Below, in pieces: positions 1-8,422 of a DNA stretch of 64,000 nucleotides. Position 1 is the stretch's first letter; each line of letters opens with the position of its first letter. The notes beneath the pieces were generated by a model, which saw only the letters and a list, made by a program, of their open reading frames with translations, was not told the DNA's origin and did not search any database. This DNA is from JACVRW01 sp963812415 (GTDB taxonomy: Bacteria; Actinomycetota; Thermoleophilia; Solirubrobacterales; Thermoleophilaceae). The stretch covers positions 116,516 to 180,515 of the forward strand of contig CAWEVH010000023.1 of assembly GCA_963812415.1 (NCBI GenBank), written 5' to 3'. The translations under genes were made by a program, and so were the position numbers.

Positions 1-558
1 GACTTCGAGGGCGCCCGCTACGTGTGCTCGCCGCCCCTGCGCAAGCGGCACAACCAGGAGCTGCTCTGGTCGGCGCTCGAGCGCGGTGTGCTCGAGAGCG
101 TCTCGACCGACCACTGCCCGTTCAACAGCGAGCAGAAGGCGCTCGGCCGCGACGACTTCTCGAAGATCCCGAACGGCCTGGCGATGATCCAGCACCGGCT
201 CGTCAAGCTCTGGGACCTCGGGGTCGAGGGAGGCCGGATCAGCCCCAGCGAGCTGGTCGACATGACCTCGACGACGATCGCCCGCCGCTTCGGGCTCGCG
301 CGCAAGGGCTCGATCGCGCCCGGCTTCGACGCCGACCTCGTGGTGTTCGATCCCACCACGCCGTTCGAGTTCTCCACGCGCACGTCGCAGATGAACGTCG
401 ACTACGACCTGTTCGAGGGCGAGAGCTCCAGCGGGAGCGTGCGCCACACGCTCTGCCGCGGCACGCTCGTCTACGACCGCGGCGAGATCGTGACCCAGCC
501 GGGCCACGGGCGCTTCGTGCCGAGGTCGCTCGGCGCCCGCACGCCCGTTCCCACGTGA
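1..558 (+). CDS. Dihydropyrimidinase/D-hydantoinase, C-terminal part (5' truncated by window edge)
   Basis: The reading frame is open from base 1, so only the last 185 residues are present. The visible part has the STDHCPF motif (about residue 38 of the fragment), whose Asp is the metal-binding acid/base of cyclic amidohydrolases. The later GSIAPGFDADLVVFDP stretch is typical of the C-terminal beta-sandwich of hydantoinases and dihydropyrimidinases. The family opens cyclic imides such as hydantoins and dihydropyrimidines in the cytoplasm. Its TGA stop overlaps the ATG of the next gene, an N-carbamoyl amidohydrolase that would take the ring-opened product, so the pair looks like a ring-opening and decarbamoylation module. 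Allantoinase is a less likely alternative, and the exact substrate cannot be read from the sequence. Confidence 0.85.
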   Translation, partial: DFEGARYVCSPPLRKRHNQELLWSALERGVLESVSTDHCPFNSEQKALGRDDFSKIPNGLAMIQHRLVKLWDLGVEGGRISPSELVDMTSTTIARRFGLARKGSIAPGFDADLVVFDPTTPFEFSTRTSQMNVDYDLFEGESSSGSVRHTLCRGTLVYDRGEIVTQPGHGRFVPRSLGARTPVPT

Positions 559-1802
559 TGGACGCCGCCCGCGTGCTCGACGACCTGCGGGAGCTGGCAC
601 GCCTGACCGGCGGGCCGGACGGCGCGCGGCGGGTGTGCTGGACCGACGAGTGGGTGCGGGCGCGCGAGTTCCTGCGCTCTCGCCTGGACGAGCTGCCGGT
701 CGAGGTGTCGGTCGACCCGGCCGGCAACCTCTGGGCCGAGCTCGCCGGGGACGGGGACGGCTTCGTGATCGTCGGCTCGCACATCGACTCCGTGCCGGCC
801 GGCGGCTGGCTCGACGGCGCGCTCGGGCTGTTCGCCGCGCTCGGGGCGCTCCGGGCGCACGCCGGTGGCGAGCGCTCGCCGGTCGGCCTGCGCTTGGTGG
901 ACTGGGCCGACGAGGAGGGCGCTCGCTTCGGGCGCAGCCTGTTCGGCTCCTCGGCCTGCGCCGGCACGCTCGAGGTCGACGAGGTCCGCGACCTGCGCGA
1001 CCGCGACGGCGAGCGGCTCGAGGACGTGGTGGCGCGTCAGGGTGTGGCGCTCGACCGGGCTCACGAGTCGGGCGAGCGGCTGCGCGGGGCGCACGCCTAC
1101 CTCGAGCTGCACATCGAGCAGGGCCCGGTGCTCGAGAGCCGCGGCGAGCCGGCGGCGACGGTGCTCGGCACCTGCGGGGTGGAGCGCCACGTGGCCGTCT
1201 TCCGCGGCCAGGCGGCGCACGCGGGCGCGACCCCGATGGCCCTCAGGCACGACAGCTTCGCCGCGGCCGCCCAGGCCGCTCTCGCGATCCGCGAGGTCGG
1301 GCTCGCCCACGAGGGCGGGGTGTGCACCGTGGGCGGGGCGACCAGCGAGCCGGGCGTCGTGACCGCCGTGGCGGGGCGCACGGACATGCTGCTCGACCAG
1401 CGCCACCTCGACCCCGACGAGCTCGCCGCGATGCTGGCGGAGGCGCGCGCCGCCTGCGAGCGGGCCGCCGCCGACCAGGGCTGCGAGGTCGAGCTCGAGC
1501 ACCTCTGGTCGATCCCGCCGATCCCGTTCGACGACCGCCTGATCGCGCTCGCGCGCCAGGCGGTGGTGGATTCGGGCGGCAAGGACACGGCGATCCCGAG
1601 CGGCCCGCTGCACGACGCCGCGGAGATGGCCCGCCTCCTGCCGACCGTGATGATCTTCTCCTCGTCGTCCCCTCCGGTCTCGCACACGAAGGAGGAGGAC
1701 ACCCCCGAAGCCGACCTGCGGGTGGCGCTCGAAGCCTACGGCCGCACGGTCGCGGCGGCCCTCGAGCTGGCCGCGACGGACGAGCTGCCCGCGCGCGGGT
1801 GA
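558..1802 (+). CDS. Zn-dependent hydantoinase/carbamoylase-family amidase
   Basis: This is a 414-residue M20-fold amidohydrolase that removes the carbamoyl group from N-carbamoyl amino acids or beta-ureido acids. Visible motifs are GSHIDSVPAGG near residue 72 (first metal ligand), DWADEEGARFG near 115 (bridging Glu), ELHIEQGPVLE near 183 and SGPLHDAAEM near 350 (last His ligand). Length is normal for AmaB/HyuC-type enzymes. The ATG at 558 overlaps the upstream hydantoinase stop (TGATG), which fixes the start and implies translational coupling. The product should act directly after the hydantoinase. Beta-ureidopropionase and allantoate amidohydrolase belong to the same family and cannot be excluded. 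Confidence 0.88.
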   Translation: MDAARVLDDLRELARLTGGPDGARRVCWTDEWVRAREFLRSRLDELPVEVSVDPAGNLWAELAGDGDGFVIVGSHIDSVPAGGWLDGALGLFAALGALRAHAGGERSPVGLRLVDWADEEGARFGRSLFGSSACAGTLEVDEVRDLRDRDGERLEDVVARQGVALDRAHESGERLRGAHAYLELHIEQGPVLESRGEPAATVLGTCGVERHVAVFRGQAAHAGATPMALRHDSFAAAAQAALAIREVGLAHEGGVCTVGGATSEPGVVTAVAGRTDMLLDQRHLDPDELAAMLAEARAACERAAADQGCEVELEHLWSIPPIPFDDRLIALARQAVVDSGGKDTAIPSGPLHDAAEMARLLPTVMIFSSSSPPVSHTKEEDTPEADLRVALEAYGRTVAAALELAATDELPARG

Positions 1803-3070
1803 CCGCCCTCGAGGAGCAGCTCGCCTACCTCGAGGCGTCGAGCCCGTTCTACGCGGCGCGGCTGCGCGGGGTCCGCGAGCACATACGGAGCCCCGCGGAC
1901 CTGCCGCGGCTCCCGTTCACCACGAAGGAGGAGCTGCGCGCGGGCCAGCGCGCCGATCCACCCTTCGGCCCGCAGCTGTGCGCCGCACCCGAGCGGCTCG
2001 TGCGCATGCACGTGACCTCCGGCACGACCGGCGACCCGGTGGCGGTCGGCTTCACCCGGGCCGACCACGAGACGAACAGCGCCGTCGGCGGCGAGGCGTT
2101 CCGGATCGCTGGCCTCGAGCCGACCGACGTCGTCGCCCACTGCCTCAACTACGCGCTCTACGCCGGCGGCATCGCCGACCACATGGCGCTCGAGGCGAGC
2201 GGGGCGACCGTGGTGCCGGTCGGCACGGGCCAGTCGCGACGGCTGCTCGAGCTGATCCCGCGGCTCGGAATCACCGCGATCTTCGGCACGCTCTCGTTCC
2301 CCGCCTACCTGGCCGCCCGCGCGCGGGAGCTCGAGATCGATCCGCGCGCGCTCGGCCTGCGCCACATCGTGACCGCGGGCGAGCCGGGCGCGGGGCTGGC
2401 CGCCGTGCGGAGCGAGATCGAGGCGGCCTGGGGCGCCCGCGTCGTCGACACGTTCGGGATGAGCGACGTGTGGTCCACGATGGGCGGCGCCTGCGGGGAG
2501 GGCGAGGGGCTCCATCTGACGGTGGACGAGCACGCGCTGCTCGAGCTGGTCGACCCCGACAGCGGCGACCCGGTTCCGCTCGAGGACGGCGCGAGCGGCG
2601 AGCTCGTGTGGACGCACCTGCGCCGCGAGGCCTCACCGCTGCTGCGCTACCGCTCGGCGGACCTCGGCCGGGTCTGGACCTCGCCCTGCGCCTGCGGACG
2701 GACCACGCCGCGCATCCGCATCGACGGCCGCCGCGACGACATGCTGCGCGTGCAGGCCGTGAACGTCTACCCACAGGCGGTCGGCACGATCCTCGCCGGC
2801 GAGCCGCGGCTCGGCCGCCACTGCATCGTCGCGGACGGAGACCCGATCGTGCCGCCGCTCCACGTGTACGTCGAGGCGCCCCCGGGGCTCGACCTCGGCG
2901 GCCTGCGAGGCGAGCTCGAGTCCGCGCTGCGGGCGCGCTTCGCTGTCTCCCGGCTCGAGCCGGGCTCGCTGCCCGTGGCCGAGCACAAGACCCGCATCGT
3001 CCACCGGAGCGCCCGCGGGGACGAGCTGCCCACCGCCGTCGAGGCACTCAGGAAGGAGAGCGCAGGATGA
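1799..3070 (+). CDS. Phenylacetate-CoA ligase (PaaK)-like adenylate-forming enzyme
   Basis: A 423-residue member of the PaaK branch of adenylate-forming enzymes, which activate carboxylic acids as acyl-CoA using ATP. The P-loop-like TSGTTGDPV is at about residue 72. The aromatic-acid ligase signatures TFGMSDVWSTMGG, a Cys pair in SPCACGRTTPR and the C-terminal hinge GRRDDMLRVQAVNVYP are present. The GTG start at 1799 overlaps the upstream TGA (GTGA), and the 3' end overlaps the hydratase gene (ATGA), so the four genes form one tightly coupled operon. Together with the hydantoinase, carbamoylase and enoyl-CoA hydratase this suggests breakdown of an N-heterocyclic compound to an acid that is then CoA-activated. 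That pathway is inference. Confidence 0.8.
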   Translation: MTALEEQLAYLEASSPFYAARLRGVREHIRSPADLPRLPFTTKEELRAGQRADPPFGPQLCAAPERLVRMHVTSGTTGDPVAVGFTRADHETNSAVGGEAFRIAGLEPTDVVAHCLNYALYAGGIADHMALEASGATVVPVGTGQSRRLLELIPRLGITAIFGTLSFPAYLAARARELEIDPRALGLRHIVTAGEPGAGLAAVRSEIEAAWGARVVDTFGMSDVWSTMGGACGEGEGLHLTVDEHALLELVDPDSGDPVPLEDGASGELVWTHLRREASPLLRYRSADLGRVWTSPCACGRTTPRIRIDGRRDDMLRVQAVNVYPQAVGTILAGEPRLGRHCIVADGDPIVPPLHVYVEAPPGLDLGGLRGELESALRARFAVSRLEPGSLPVAEHKTRIVHRSARGDELPTAVEALRKESAG

Positions 3071-3826
3071 CCGTCACGACCTCGGACCTCGGCTCCGCCC
3101 GGCTGGTCCGCTGGGACCGCCAGGAGCGCCGCAACGCCTGGGACCTCGAGACGATGACCGCCATCGCCGACGCGATCGAGGCCGCGGGCGCGGACGAGCG
3201 GGTGCGCTGCGTGGTACTGCGCGGCGAGGGCGACCACTTCTCGGCCGGCGACGACCTGCAGGCGGCGATCGAGGCCGACCACGACGCCTGGGCGGCGACC
3301 ATCGAGGGCTTCCAGCGCATGACCCGCGTGGTGCTGGCCAGTCCCGTGCCCGCGATCGCCGCGGTGGACGGCGTGTGCGTGGGCGGCGCGCTCGAGTTCG
3401 CGGCGAGCTGCGACCTGCGGCTGTGCACGGACCGCGTGCGGCTGCTCACGCCGGAGGTCGGCATCGGGCTGGTGGCGAGCAACGCCGGCACGCTGCTGCT
3501 GCCGGAGCTGCTCGGCGAGACGGCCGCGCGCGAGCTGCTGCTCGGCGGCGAGGAGCGCGACGCCGGCTGGGCGCGCGAGCGCGGCTTCGCGACCGAGATG
3601 GTTCGCGCTGAGCTGCTCGACTCGCGCATCGAGCACTGGGTGGGCGTCTTCTCGAACAGCTCGCGCGCGGCCGTGGCGGCAACGAAGGCGATGCTGAACG
3701 AGCGCTTCGGCGACCTCCTGCCCGCCGCGATGGATCGCGAGACGCATCACTGCGTGCGATTGTTCGACGAGCCGGATGCACGCGCTGCCCTGCACGGGTT
3801 CGCAGCAGCGCCGCCGGAACCGCTAG
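3067..3826 (+). CDS. Enoyl-CoA hydratase/isomerase, 3' end frameshifted (no in-frame stop)
   Basis: A crotonase-fold enzyme of about 252 residues. CVVLRGEGDHFSAGDDL (near residue 50) and PAIAAVDGVCVGGALEFAA (near residue 98) supply the oxyanion-hole loops. The family hydrates or isomerises enoyl-CoA thioesters. The ATG overlaps the ligase stop (ATGA). In its own frame the gene has no stop until 4974, far into the next gene. The first stop in the +1 frame is TAG at 3824-3826, and the distance from the ATG to that TAG is a multiple of three plus one. One extra base near 3790-3824 would therefore restore a gene of normal length ending just before the antisense DUF1059 gene. Assembly error is likelier than a real fusion. 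Confidence 0.8.
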
Positions 3827-3996
3827 GCCTCGGTGATACGCGCGCGGACGTTGTCGGCGACGTCGGGCGGCACCTCGTCCATTCCGTGCTCCTCGCGGGC
3901 GTGGACGGCTACCTGCTCGAGGATCTCCTCCTCGGACGCGCCCTCGAACTTCGCATCGCAACCGGGGACGATCTCCCCGCACCTGAACTCCTTCAT
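3823..3996 (-). CDS. DUF1059-family small protein
   Basis: A 57-residue protein with the family hallmark CGEIVPGCDAKFEG (two Cys near the N-terminus) followed by an acidic helix ending in HAREEHG. The biochemical role of the family is not established. The start is fixed by a GGGAGG ribosome site six bases upstream of the ATG. It lies wholly antisense to the stretch where the upstream hydratase frame stays open, and its stop shares bases with the proposed hydratase stop. This strongly suggests that the plus-strand reading frame there is not a real linker. The gene sits between two plus-strand genes as a lone minus-strand gene. Confidence 0.75.
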   Translation of the reverse strand: MKEFRCGEIVPGCDAKFEGASEEEILEQVAVHAREEHGMDEVPPDVADNVRARITEA

Positions 3997-4040
3997 CTGC
4001 CTCCCGTTTCCTTGTTGGCTCCCGGCGAAGGCTACCCAGC

Positions 4041-4046
4041 TACGAT
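4041..4046 (+). promoter_or_regulatory. -10 box (TACGAT) for the glutamine amidotransferase gene
   Basis: TACGAT fits TANNNT and ends 7 nt before the ATG at 4054, the spacing expected for a leaderless transcript. It supports an independent start for the amidotransferase rather than fusion to the hydratase. Confidence 0.5.
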
Positions 4047-4053
4047 CGCTCGG

Positions 4054-4974
4054 ATGTGCCGAGTACTGGCATATCTCGGCGAGCCGATCGGCCTCTCGCA
4101 CGTGCTGTTCGAGACCGACAGCAGCCTCGTCCGCCAGTCCTACAACCCGCGGATGATGGAGACCTTCCTCAACCTGGCAGGGTTCGGAATGGTCGCCTGG
4201 GACCAGCGCTCCCTCCGCGCCGAGGACCCGTTCACCTACCGGGCGACCACCCTCCCCGAGTTCGACCGCAACCTGCGCAGCCTTGCGAGCAAGCTCGACC
4301 CGACGTGCCTGATCGCCCATGTCCGCGGCGTGACGCACACCGAGCGCGAGATTGTCGGCGAGTCCAACCTCCACCCCTTCCGCTTCCGCGGCGCGAGCGT
4401 GGCGCTGGCGCACAACGGTCACCTGCGCGACTTCACCCGCATGCGCTACGACCTCGTCGAGCACGTCAGGCCCGAGCTGGCGCGGGAGATCGAGGGAACC
4501 ACGGATTCGGAGTGGATCTACGCGCTCGTGCTCTCGCACCTCGAGGACCCGTATGGACGTCCGGACGCCGACGAGCTTTCTCAGGCGACGATGGCCGCGC
4601 TGCGCGTGCTGCGCGAGGTCCGCGCGAGGCACGGAATCGATACGTCATCGCCGGTGAACCTGTGTCTCTCGAGTGGCGAGGTGCTCGTCGCGACGCGCTT
4701 CTCGTTCGATTACGGCTGGTACCCCGACGAGGACCACCTGCTCGAGACCGACCTGCCATACGTGAGCCTCTGGTACACGGTCGGCGGTGAGTACGTGCAG
4801 GGTGAGAACGGCTCGGCGATGGCGGCCAGCGACGTTCCCCGCTCCCTGCTGATCGCATCGGAGCCACTCACCGTCGACATCTCCACCTGGCTCGAGGTGC
4901 CGGAATACTCGATGATCACGGCGACGCGGCGTGACGACGTCCTCGACTACGAGACGCTCGACCTCGATGTTTGA
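4054..4974 (+). CDS. Class II glutamine amidotransferase (Ntn-type)
   Basis: A 306-residue protein beginning Met-Cys-Arg. Class II amidotransferases use an N-terminal Cys exposed after Met removal to hydrolyse glutamine, so Cys2 fixes this start even though the frame is open upstream. Further landmarks are the LIAHVRGVT region near residue 90 and LAHNGHLRDF near 117, which binds glutamine in this family. It resembles the stand-alone YafJ/EgtC-type proteins, which lack a synthetase domain on the same chain. The acceptor of the ammonia or the amide substrate is unknown. The gene overlaps the following cNMP-domain gene by 8 bases. Confidence 0.85.
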   Translation: MCRVLAYLGEPIGLSHVLFETDSSLVRQSYNPRMMETFLNLAGFGMVAWDQRSLRAEDPFTYRATTLPEFDRNLRSLASKLDPTCLIAHVRGVTHTEREIVGESNLHPFRFRGASVALAHNGHLRDFTRMRYDLVEHVRPELAREIEGTTDSEWIYALVLSHLEDPYGRPDADELSQATMAALRVLREVRARHGIDTSSPVNLCLSSGEVLVATRFSFDYGWYPDEDHLLETDLPYVSLWYTVGGEYVQGENGSAMAASDVPRSLLIASEPLTVDISTWLEVPEYSMITATRRDDVLDYETLDLDV

Positions 4975-5944
4975 CCCGGCCGCCGCGCAGGCGGAGGCGC
5001 GGGCGTTCCTGCCGACCGTTCCGCTCCTCGAGGGGATGTCGGAGGTGGAGATCGCGGAGCTCGCGCAGATCATGCGCCGCCAGGAGCTGCCGGTGGGCCA
5101 GGTGCTCTGGCGCAAGGGCGACGAGGTCAAGGGGATGCTCCTGATCGTCGACGGACGCATCTCGGTCTCCGTTCCGCTGCCCGGCGACCGCGTGGTCGAG
5201 GTCACAAGCCTGGGCGCGGGCGAGGTGCTGGGCGAGGTTCCGCTGCTCGACGGCGGGCAGCACTCGGCCACGGCGACCGTCGCTGAGCCCGCCACCCTGC
5301 TGTCCCTGAGCCGCGCGGACTTCGCGGCGCTCGTCTCGCGCCGGCATCCGACGGCCTTCGCGCTCAAGCGCCGAATCGCCCGGGTGGCCTGTGCGCGCCT
5401 CCGCGACCAGCTCGCGGCCCTCGCCACTTCGCTCGGCGGCGACGCGCCCCCCGAGCCGCCGGCCGATGAGATCGCCGAGCTCGAGTTCTGCGGGCCACCC
5501 GACAGCAAGTACGTGCGGCGGCTCGCGGCCTTCCACGACTTCGACTCGCTCGCGCTCTGGGGTTTCCTGACCGCCGGGCGGTACGCGCTGTGCCCACCCG
5601 GCCGCACGCTGATCACCGAGGGAACTCCCTCGACGGCGTGCTTCGTGATGATCAACGGCGCCGTCGAGAAGGTGATCATCCGCGGCGACCGCCGCATCCG
5701 GGTCAGCCTCGTCGGGCCCGGGCATGCCTTCGGCTACGAGACGCTCATCGACGGCGGTCCGTCTTCGGTGACCGCCACTACGCGCGAGCGAACGCTCCTA
5801 CTCGTGCTGCCGCAGGAGCCGTTCGAGCGTATGTTCAACGGCGAGGACAACGCGTCGCACGCGTTCCTCGACGTAATCCTCCGCGACCTGATGGCGAACC
5901 TGCGGCAGGTGCTCCGCCCGCACGCTCGGCTGGCTCTGAGCTAG
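4967..5944 (+). CDS. Protein with two cyclic-nucleotide-binding (CAP-family effector) domains, no DNA-binding domain
   Basis: A 325-residue soluble protein with two Crp-like effector domains, at about residues 20-140 and 205-315. Each has the jelly-roll pattern, for example GEVLGEVPLLDGGQHSATATV in the first and GHAFGYETLIDGGPSSVTAT in the second. No helix-turn-helix, kinase or transporter part is present, so it probably senses or scaffolds rather than binding DNA. The ATG at 4967 overlaps the amidotransferase stop by 8 bases, so the two are co-transcribed. Its TAG abuts the convergent class V aminotransferase stop in a shared CTAGCTAG. Whether a nucleotide is bound is not evident from the sequence. 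Confidence 0.75.
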   Translation: MFDPAAAQAEARAFLPTVPLLEGMSEVEIAELAQIMRRQELPVGQVLWRKGDEVKGMLLIVDGRISVSVPLPGDRVVEVTSLGAGEVLGEVPLLDGGQHSATATVAEPATLLSLSRADFAALVSRRHPTAFALKRRIARVACARLRDQLAALATSLGGDAPPEPPADEIAELEFCGPPDSKYVRRLAAFHDFDSLALWGFLTAGRYALCPPGRTLITEGTPSTACFVMINGAVEKVIIRGDRRIRVSLVGPGHAFGYETLIDGGPSSVTATTRERTLLLVLPQEPFERMFNGEDNASHAFLDVILRDLMANLRQVLRPHARLALS

Positions 5945-7402
5945 CTAGCAGGACAGCCGCGGCGGCAGATCCGCCGGCACGTCGCTGACGTCGAGGAACT
6001 CCGTCGCGAAGCTCAGGAAGCGGTAGACGTCGGCGAAGTTCGTCGCGAGCCCGAGCGAGACCCGCACGGCGCCGCCCGTCGGCATTCCCACGAGGCGGAT
6101 GTAGTCGTCGAGGATCATCCCCTCGGCGAACTCGGCGCCGATCAGCGTGTCCTTCGAGATCGAGAAGGCGGTCTCCCCCGCGCCCGAGTTGCAGAAGCAG
6201 CCCGTGCGGACCGAGATGTTGTGCGCCGCCGCGACGATGTCGACGAAGCGCTCGTCGACCACGGCGCCGTCCGGGTGGAGGAAGTTGAACGCGATCGTGC
6301 CGCCGCGACGGTCCCACGTCGTCGGCCCGTACACGCGCGTCGCCGGCTCGCCGTTCGAGTGCCGCACGCCCTGCAGGGCTTCGAGCAGCCACGCCCCGAG
6401 CGCGTCCACCCGGCGCGAGACGGTGTCGATGCCGATGCGCTCGAGGTGGCGAAGCCCGATCGCGATCGCCGGGATGCCGAGGTAGTTGACCGTCCCGTCC
6501 TCGAAGAGCGCGTGGCCGGATTCCGGCACGACCATTTCAGCCTGGACGTTCGCGGCCACCACGGTGCCGCCGCTGAACCAGGGACGCTGCAGCTTCTCCA
6601 GCGTGGAGCGCCGCGCGAGCAGCGCTCCGAGGCCGGTCGGGTAGCCGAACATCTTGTAGAACGAGATCGGTACGAAGTCCGGCTTCCAGACCGACAGGTC
6701 CAGCCGGCTCGTCGGCACGAACGCGGCCGCGTCGACGATGACGTCCCAGCCGCGCTCCTGCGCCGGCGCGATCCATTCGAGTGGGTGCTTGACGCCCGAG
6801 AAGTTCGACTGCGCCGGGTAGGCGAAGAGGTTGTGGCGGCCCTCGCCCGCGGCCGCGTCGAGGTAGCGCTCGAGCAGCCCATCCGCCACCCGGAGATCGG
6901 GCGCCTCGAGCGGAACGTACGCCGACCCCGCCCCCTTTGCGTGGGCGAACTCGCGGATGCCGTTGACGGAGTTGTGGTTGTCGAAGGTGGCGAGGAACTG
7001 GTCGTCCGGACCGAACGGGTAGGCCTCCCCGACGAGCCGCAGTGCGCCCGTCGCGTTCGGCGTGAAGACGCACTCGTACTCGCTCTCGTCAGCGTTGAAG
7101 TAGCGAAGGACGGCGGCGCGCGCGTCCTCGACGAGCTGGGTCGAGGCCGACGACGTTGGATTCACCGAATGGGGATTGCCGTAGACGCTCTCCTGCAGCA
7201 GGCGCATGTGCTCGTCGAGCTGCGATTGGGCGTAGACGCCCCCGCCCGTGTAGTCGAGGTAGACGTCGCCGTGGGCGTCGATTCGGCCGTATTCCGTCGC
7301 GCGCAGCTCGTCGACGATGGCCGTTTCACGGAACGAGGGGTGTGCTTCGAGGAACGCGGCCTCGGCCTCCACGTGGTCGCGCGACGCCGCTTCTGTCGTC
7401 AT
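5945..7402 (-). CDS. Class V aminotransferase / molybdenum-cofactor-sulfurase-like cysteine desulfurase
   Basis: A 485-residue PLP enzyme. Asp224 (VIVDAAAF) and Lys250 (SFYKMFGYPTG) are the cofactor-binding Asp and Schiff-base Lys. Cys402/Cys404 in RTGCFCNSGAGE match the sulfur-carrying Cys of the MOCOS N-terminal domain. DYTGGGVY and GNPHSVNPTS near the N-terminus are also MOCOS-like. The predicted activity is mobilising sulfur from cysteine as a persulfide. The C-terminal MOSC domain of true MOCOS is absent. The ATG overlaps the stop of the DUF4395 gene (ATGA), so sulfur chemistry and that Cys-rich membrane protein are translationally coupled. What receives the sulfur is unknown. Confidence 0.82.
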   Translation of the reverse strand: MTTEAASRDHVEAEAAFLEAHPSFRETAIVDELRATEYGRIDAHGDVYLDYTGGGVYAQSQLDEHMRLLQESVYGNPHSVNPTSSASTQLVEDARAAVLRYFNADESEYECVFTPNATGALRLVGEAYPFGPDDQFLATFDNHNSVNGIREFAHAKGAGSAYVPLEAPDLRVADGLLERYLDAAAGEGRHNLFAYPAQSNFSGVKHPLEWIAPAQERGWDVIVDAAAFVPTSRLDLSVWKPDFVPISFYKMFGYPTGLGALLARRSTLEKLQRPWFSGGTVVAANVQAEMVVPESGHALFEDGTVNYLGIPAIAIGLRHLERIGIDTVSRRVDALGAWLLEALQGVRHSNGEPATRVYGPTTWDRRGGTIAFNFLHPDGAVVDERFVDIVAAAHNISVRTGCFCNSGAGETAFSISKDTLIGAEFAEGMILDDYIRLVGMPTGGAVRVSLGLATNFADVYRFLSFATEFLDVSDVPADLPPRLSC

Positions 7403-7971
7403 CTGGAGGCCGGCTGGGCGGCCGGCTGCGCGGGGATCTCACAGGCCCCGCCGGCGCAGACCTCGAAGGCGGGATCCTTGGTCGTCCAGCCGCGTCGCAC
7501 CATGAAGCCGTGGAGCTCGCAGCCGGCGCAGAGGCCGAGCACCGACTCCATCCACATCAGCACCATGCAGATCGCGCAGAGCGTCCTCGGCAGTGTGCCG
7601 GTGATGCCGCTGTTGGTGATGATCGTCATGGACAGGGCCAGGGCGAGGCCGATCTCCCAGGCGAAGCGCTTCGGCTTGGCTGAGACCCATTCCGGCGGCC
7701 GGCGGCGAGTCATCCAGCCGGCGATGATGCCCACAGGGCTGTAACGGATGCCGAACGTCACCCGGGTCAAGAACTCGACGAAGAAGAGGCTCGAGGCGAC
7801 CCGGAGCGGCACGTACTGCTGGTCGAAGTAGGCGAAGCTGAAGGCGACTGCGCCGATCACGAGCGTCAGGCCGGCCGCGGCGCGGACCTGGTTCTCGTTG
7901 AAGACGGCAGCGTGCAGCTCCTTACCGTCAACGGTCAGGCCAGAAATTCGATCGCCAAACGTGAGTCCCAT
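7399..7971 (-). CDS. DUF4395 integral membrane protein
   Basis: A 190-residue protein with about four hydrophobic segments (near residues 31-50, 60-75, 105-125 and 130-148) and a Cys-rich end (LCAICMV, LCAGCELHGF, VCAGGACE). This is the DUF4395 pattern, whose function is not settled; family members are often found next to sulfurtransferase or thioredoxin-like genes. Here it is coupled by an ATGA overlap to a cysteine-desulfurase-like gene, which supports a role in sulfur or redox handling at the membrane (inference). The preceding VOC gene ends 34 nt upstream, so the three probably form one transcript. Confidence 0.75.
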   Translation of the reverse strand: MGLTFGDRISGLTVDGKELHAAVFNENQVRAAAGLTLVIGAVAFSFAYFDQQYVPLRVASSLFFVEFLTRVTFGIRYSPVGIIAGWMTRRRPPEWVSAKPKRFAWEIGLALALSMTIITNSGITGTLPRTLCAICMVLMWMESVLGLCAGCELHGFMVRRGWTTKDPAFEVCAGGACEIPAQPAAQPASR

Positions 7972-8005
7972 GCGGTGTCCGCCCCGAGGGACCAGTGTAA
8001 TGCCG

Positions 8006-8410
8006 CTACGGGGTGGACTGGCCGACCTCGATCAGGTGGCCGTCCGGGTCGCGGATGTAGCAGCGGATCTCCGCGCCGCGGTCCTGCGGCGGCGTGAGGA
8101 ACTGCGCGCCGCGGGAGCTCCAGTCGTCGTAGACCGCCTGGATGTCGGCCACGCGGATGTTGAGGAAGGCGCTCGTGCGCGTCGGGTCGGGCGGCGTCTC
8201 GAGGATCACGTCGGGCTTGTCCTCGGTGGGCCCGCCGCCCACGTTGATGATGATCCAGCTGTTGGCGAGCTTCACGAACGCGGGCTCGCCGTCCCTCACC
8301 AGCTCGCCGCCGAGCACGTCGACGTAGAAGTCGCGCGAGCGCGCCACGTCGTCGCTCACGATGAAGTGGGTGAGCACGTATCCCCTCGCTCGGCCCGGCA
8401 GGTCGGCCAT
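8006..8410 (-). CDS. VOC-family (glyoxalase/bleomycin-resistance fold) protein
   Basis: A 134-residue single vicinal-oxygen-chelate module. It has the two beta-alpha-beta-beta halves: LTHFIVSDDVARSRDFYVDVLG at the N-terminus and YIRDPDGHLIEVGQ at the C-terminus, whose Glu is a usual metal ligand. Substrates of this fold range from methylglyoxal adducts to antibiotics, and none can be assigned here. The ATG at 8410 is preferred to the longer open frame because a TATCAT box lies exactly 6 nt upstream. It is probably the first gene of a three-gene minus-strand transcript. Confidence 0.75.
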   Translation of the reverse strand: MADLPGRARGYVLTHFIVSDDVARSRDFYVDVLGGELVRDGEPAFVKLANSWIIINVGGGPTEDKPDVILETPPDPTRTSAFLNIRVADIQAVYDDWSSRGAQFLTPPQDRGAEIRCYIRDPDGHLIEVGQSTP

Positions 8411-8416
8411 GGGTCG

Positions 8417-8422
8417 ATGATA
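8417..8422 (-). promoter_or_regulatory. -10 box (TATCAT) for the VOC gene
   Basis: On the minus strand TATCAT ends 6 nt before the ATG at 8410, a leaderless-type arrangement also seen at several other genes in the window. Confidence 0.45.

Noticed and set aside
3067..4974. A single hydratase-amidotransferase fusion protein
   Set aside because: The amidotransferase needs N-terminal Cys2, has its own -10 box, and the joining stretch is antisense to a DUF1059 gene; a lost stop is simpler.
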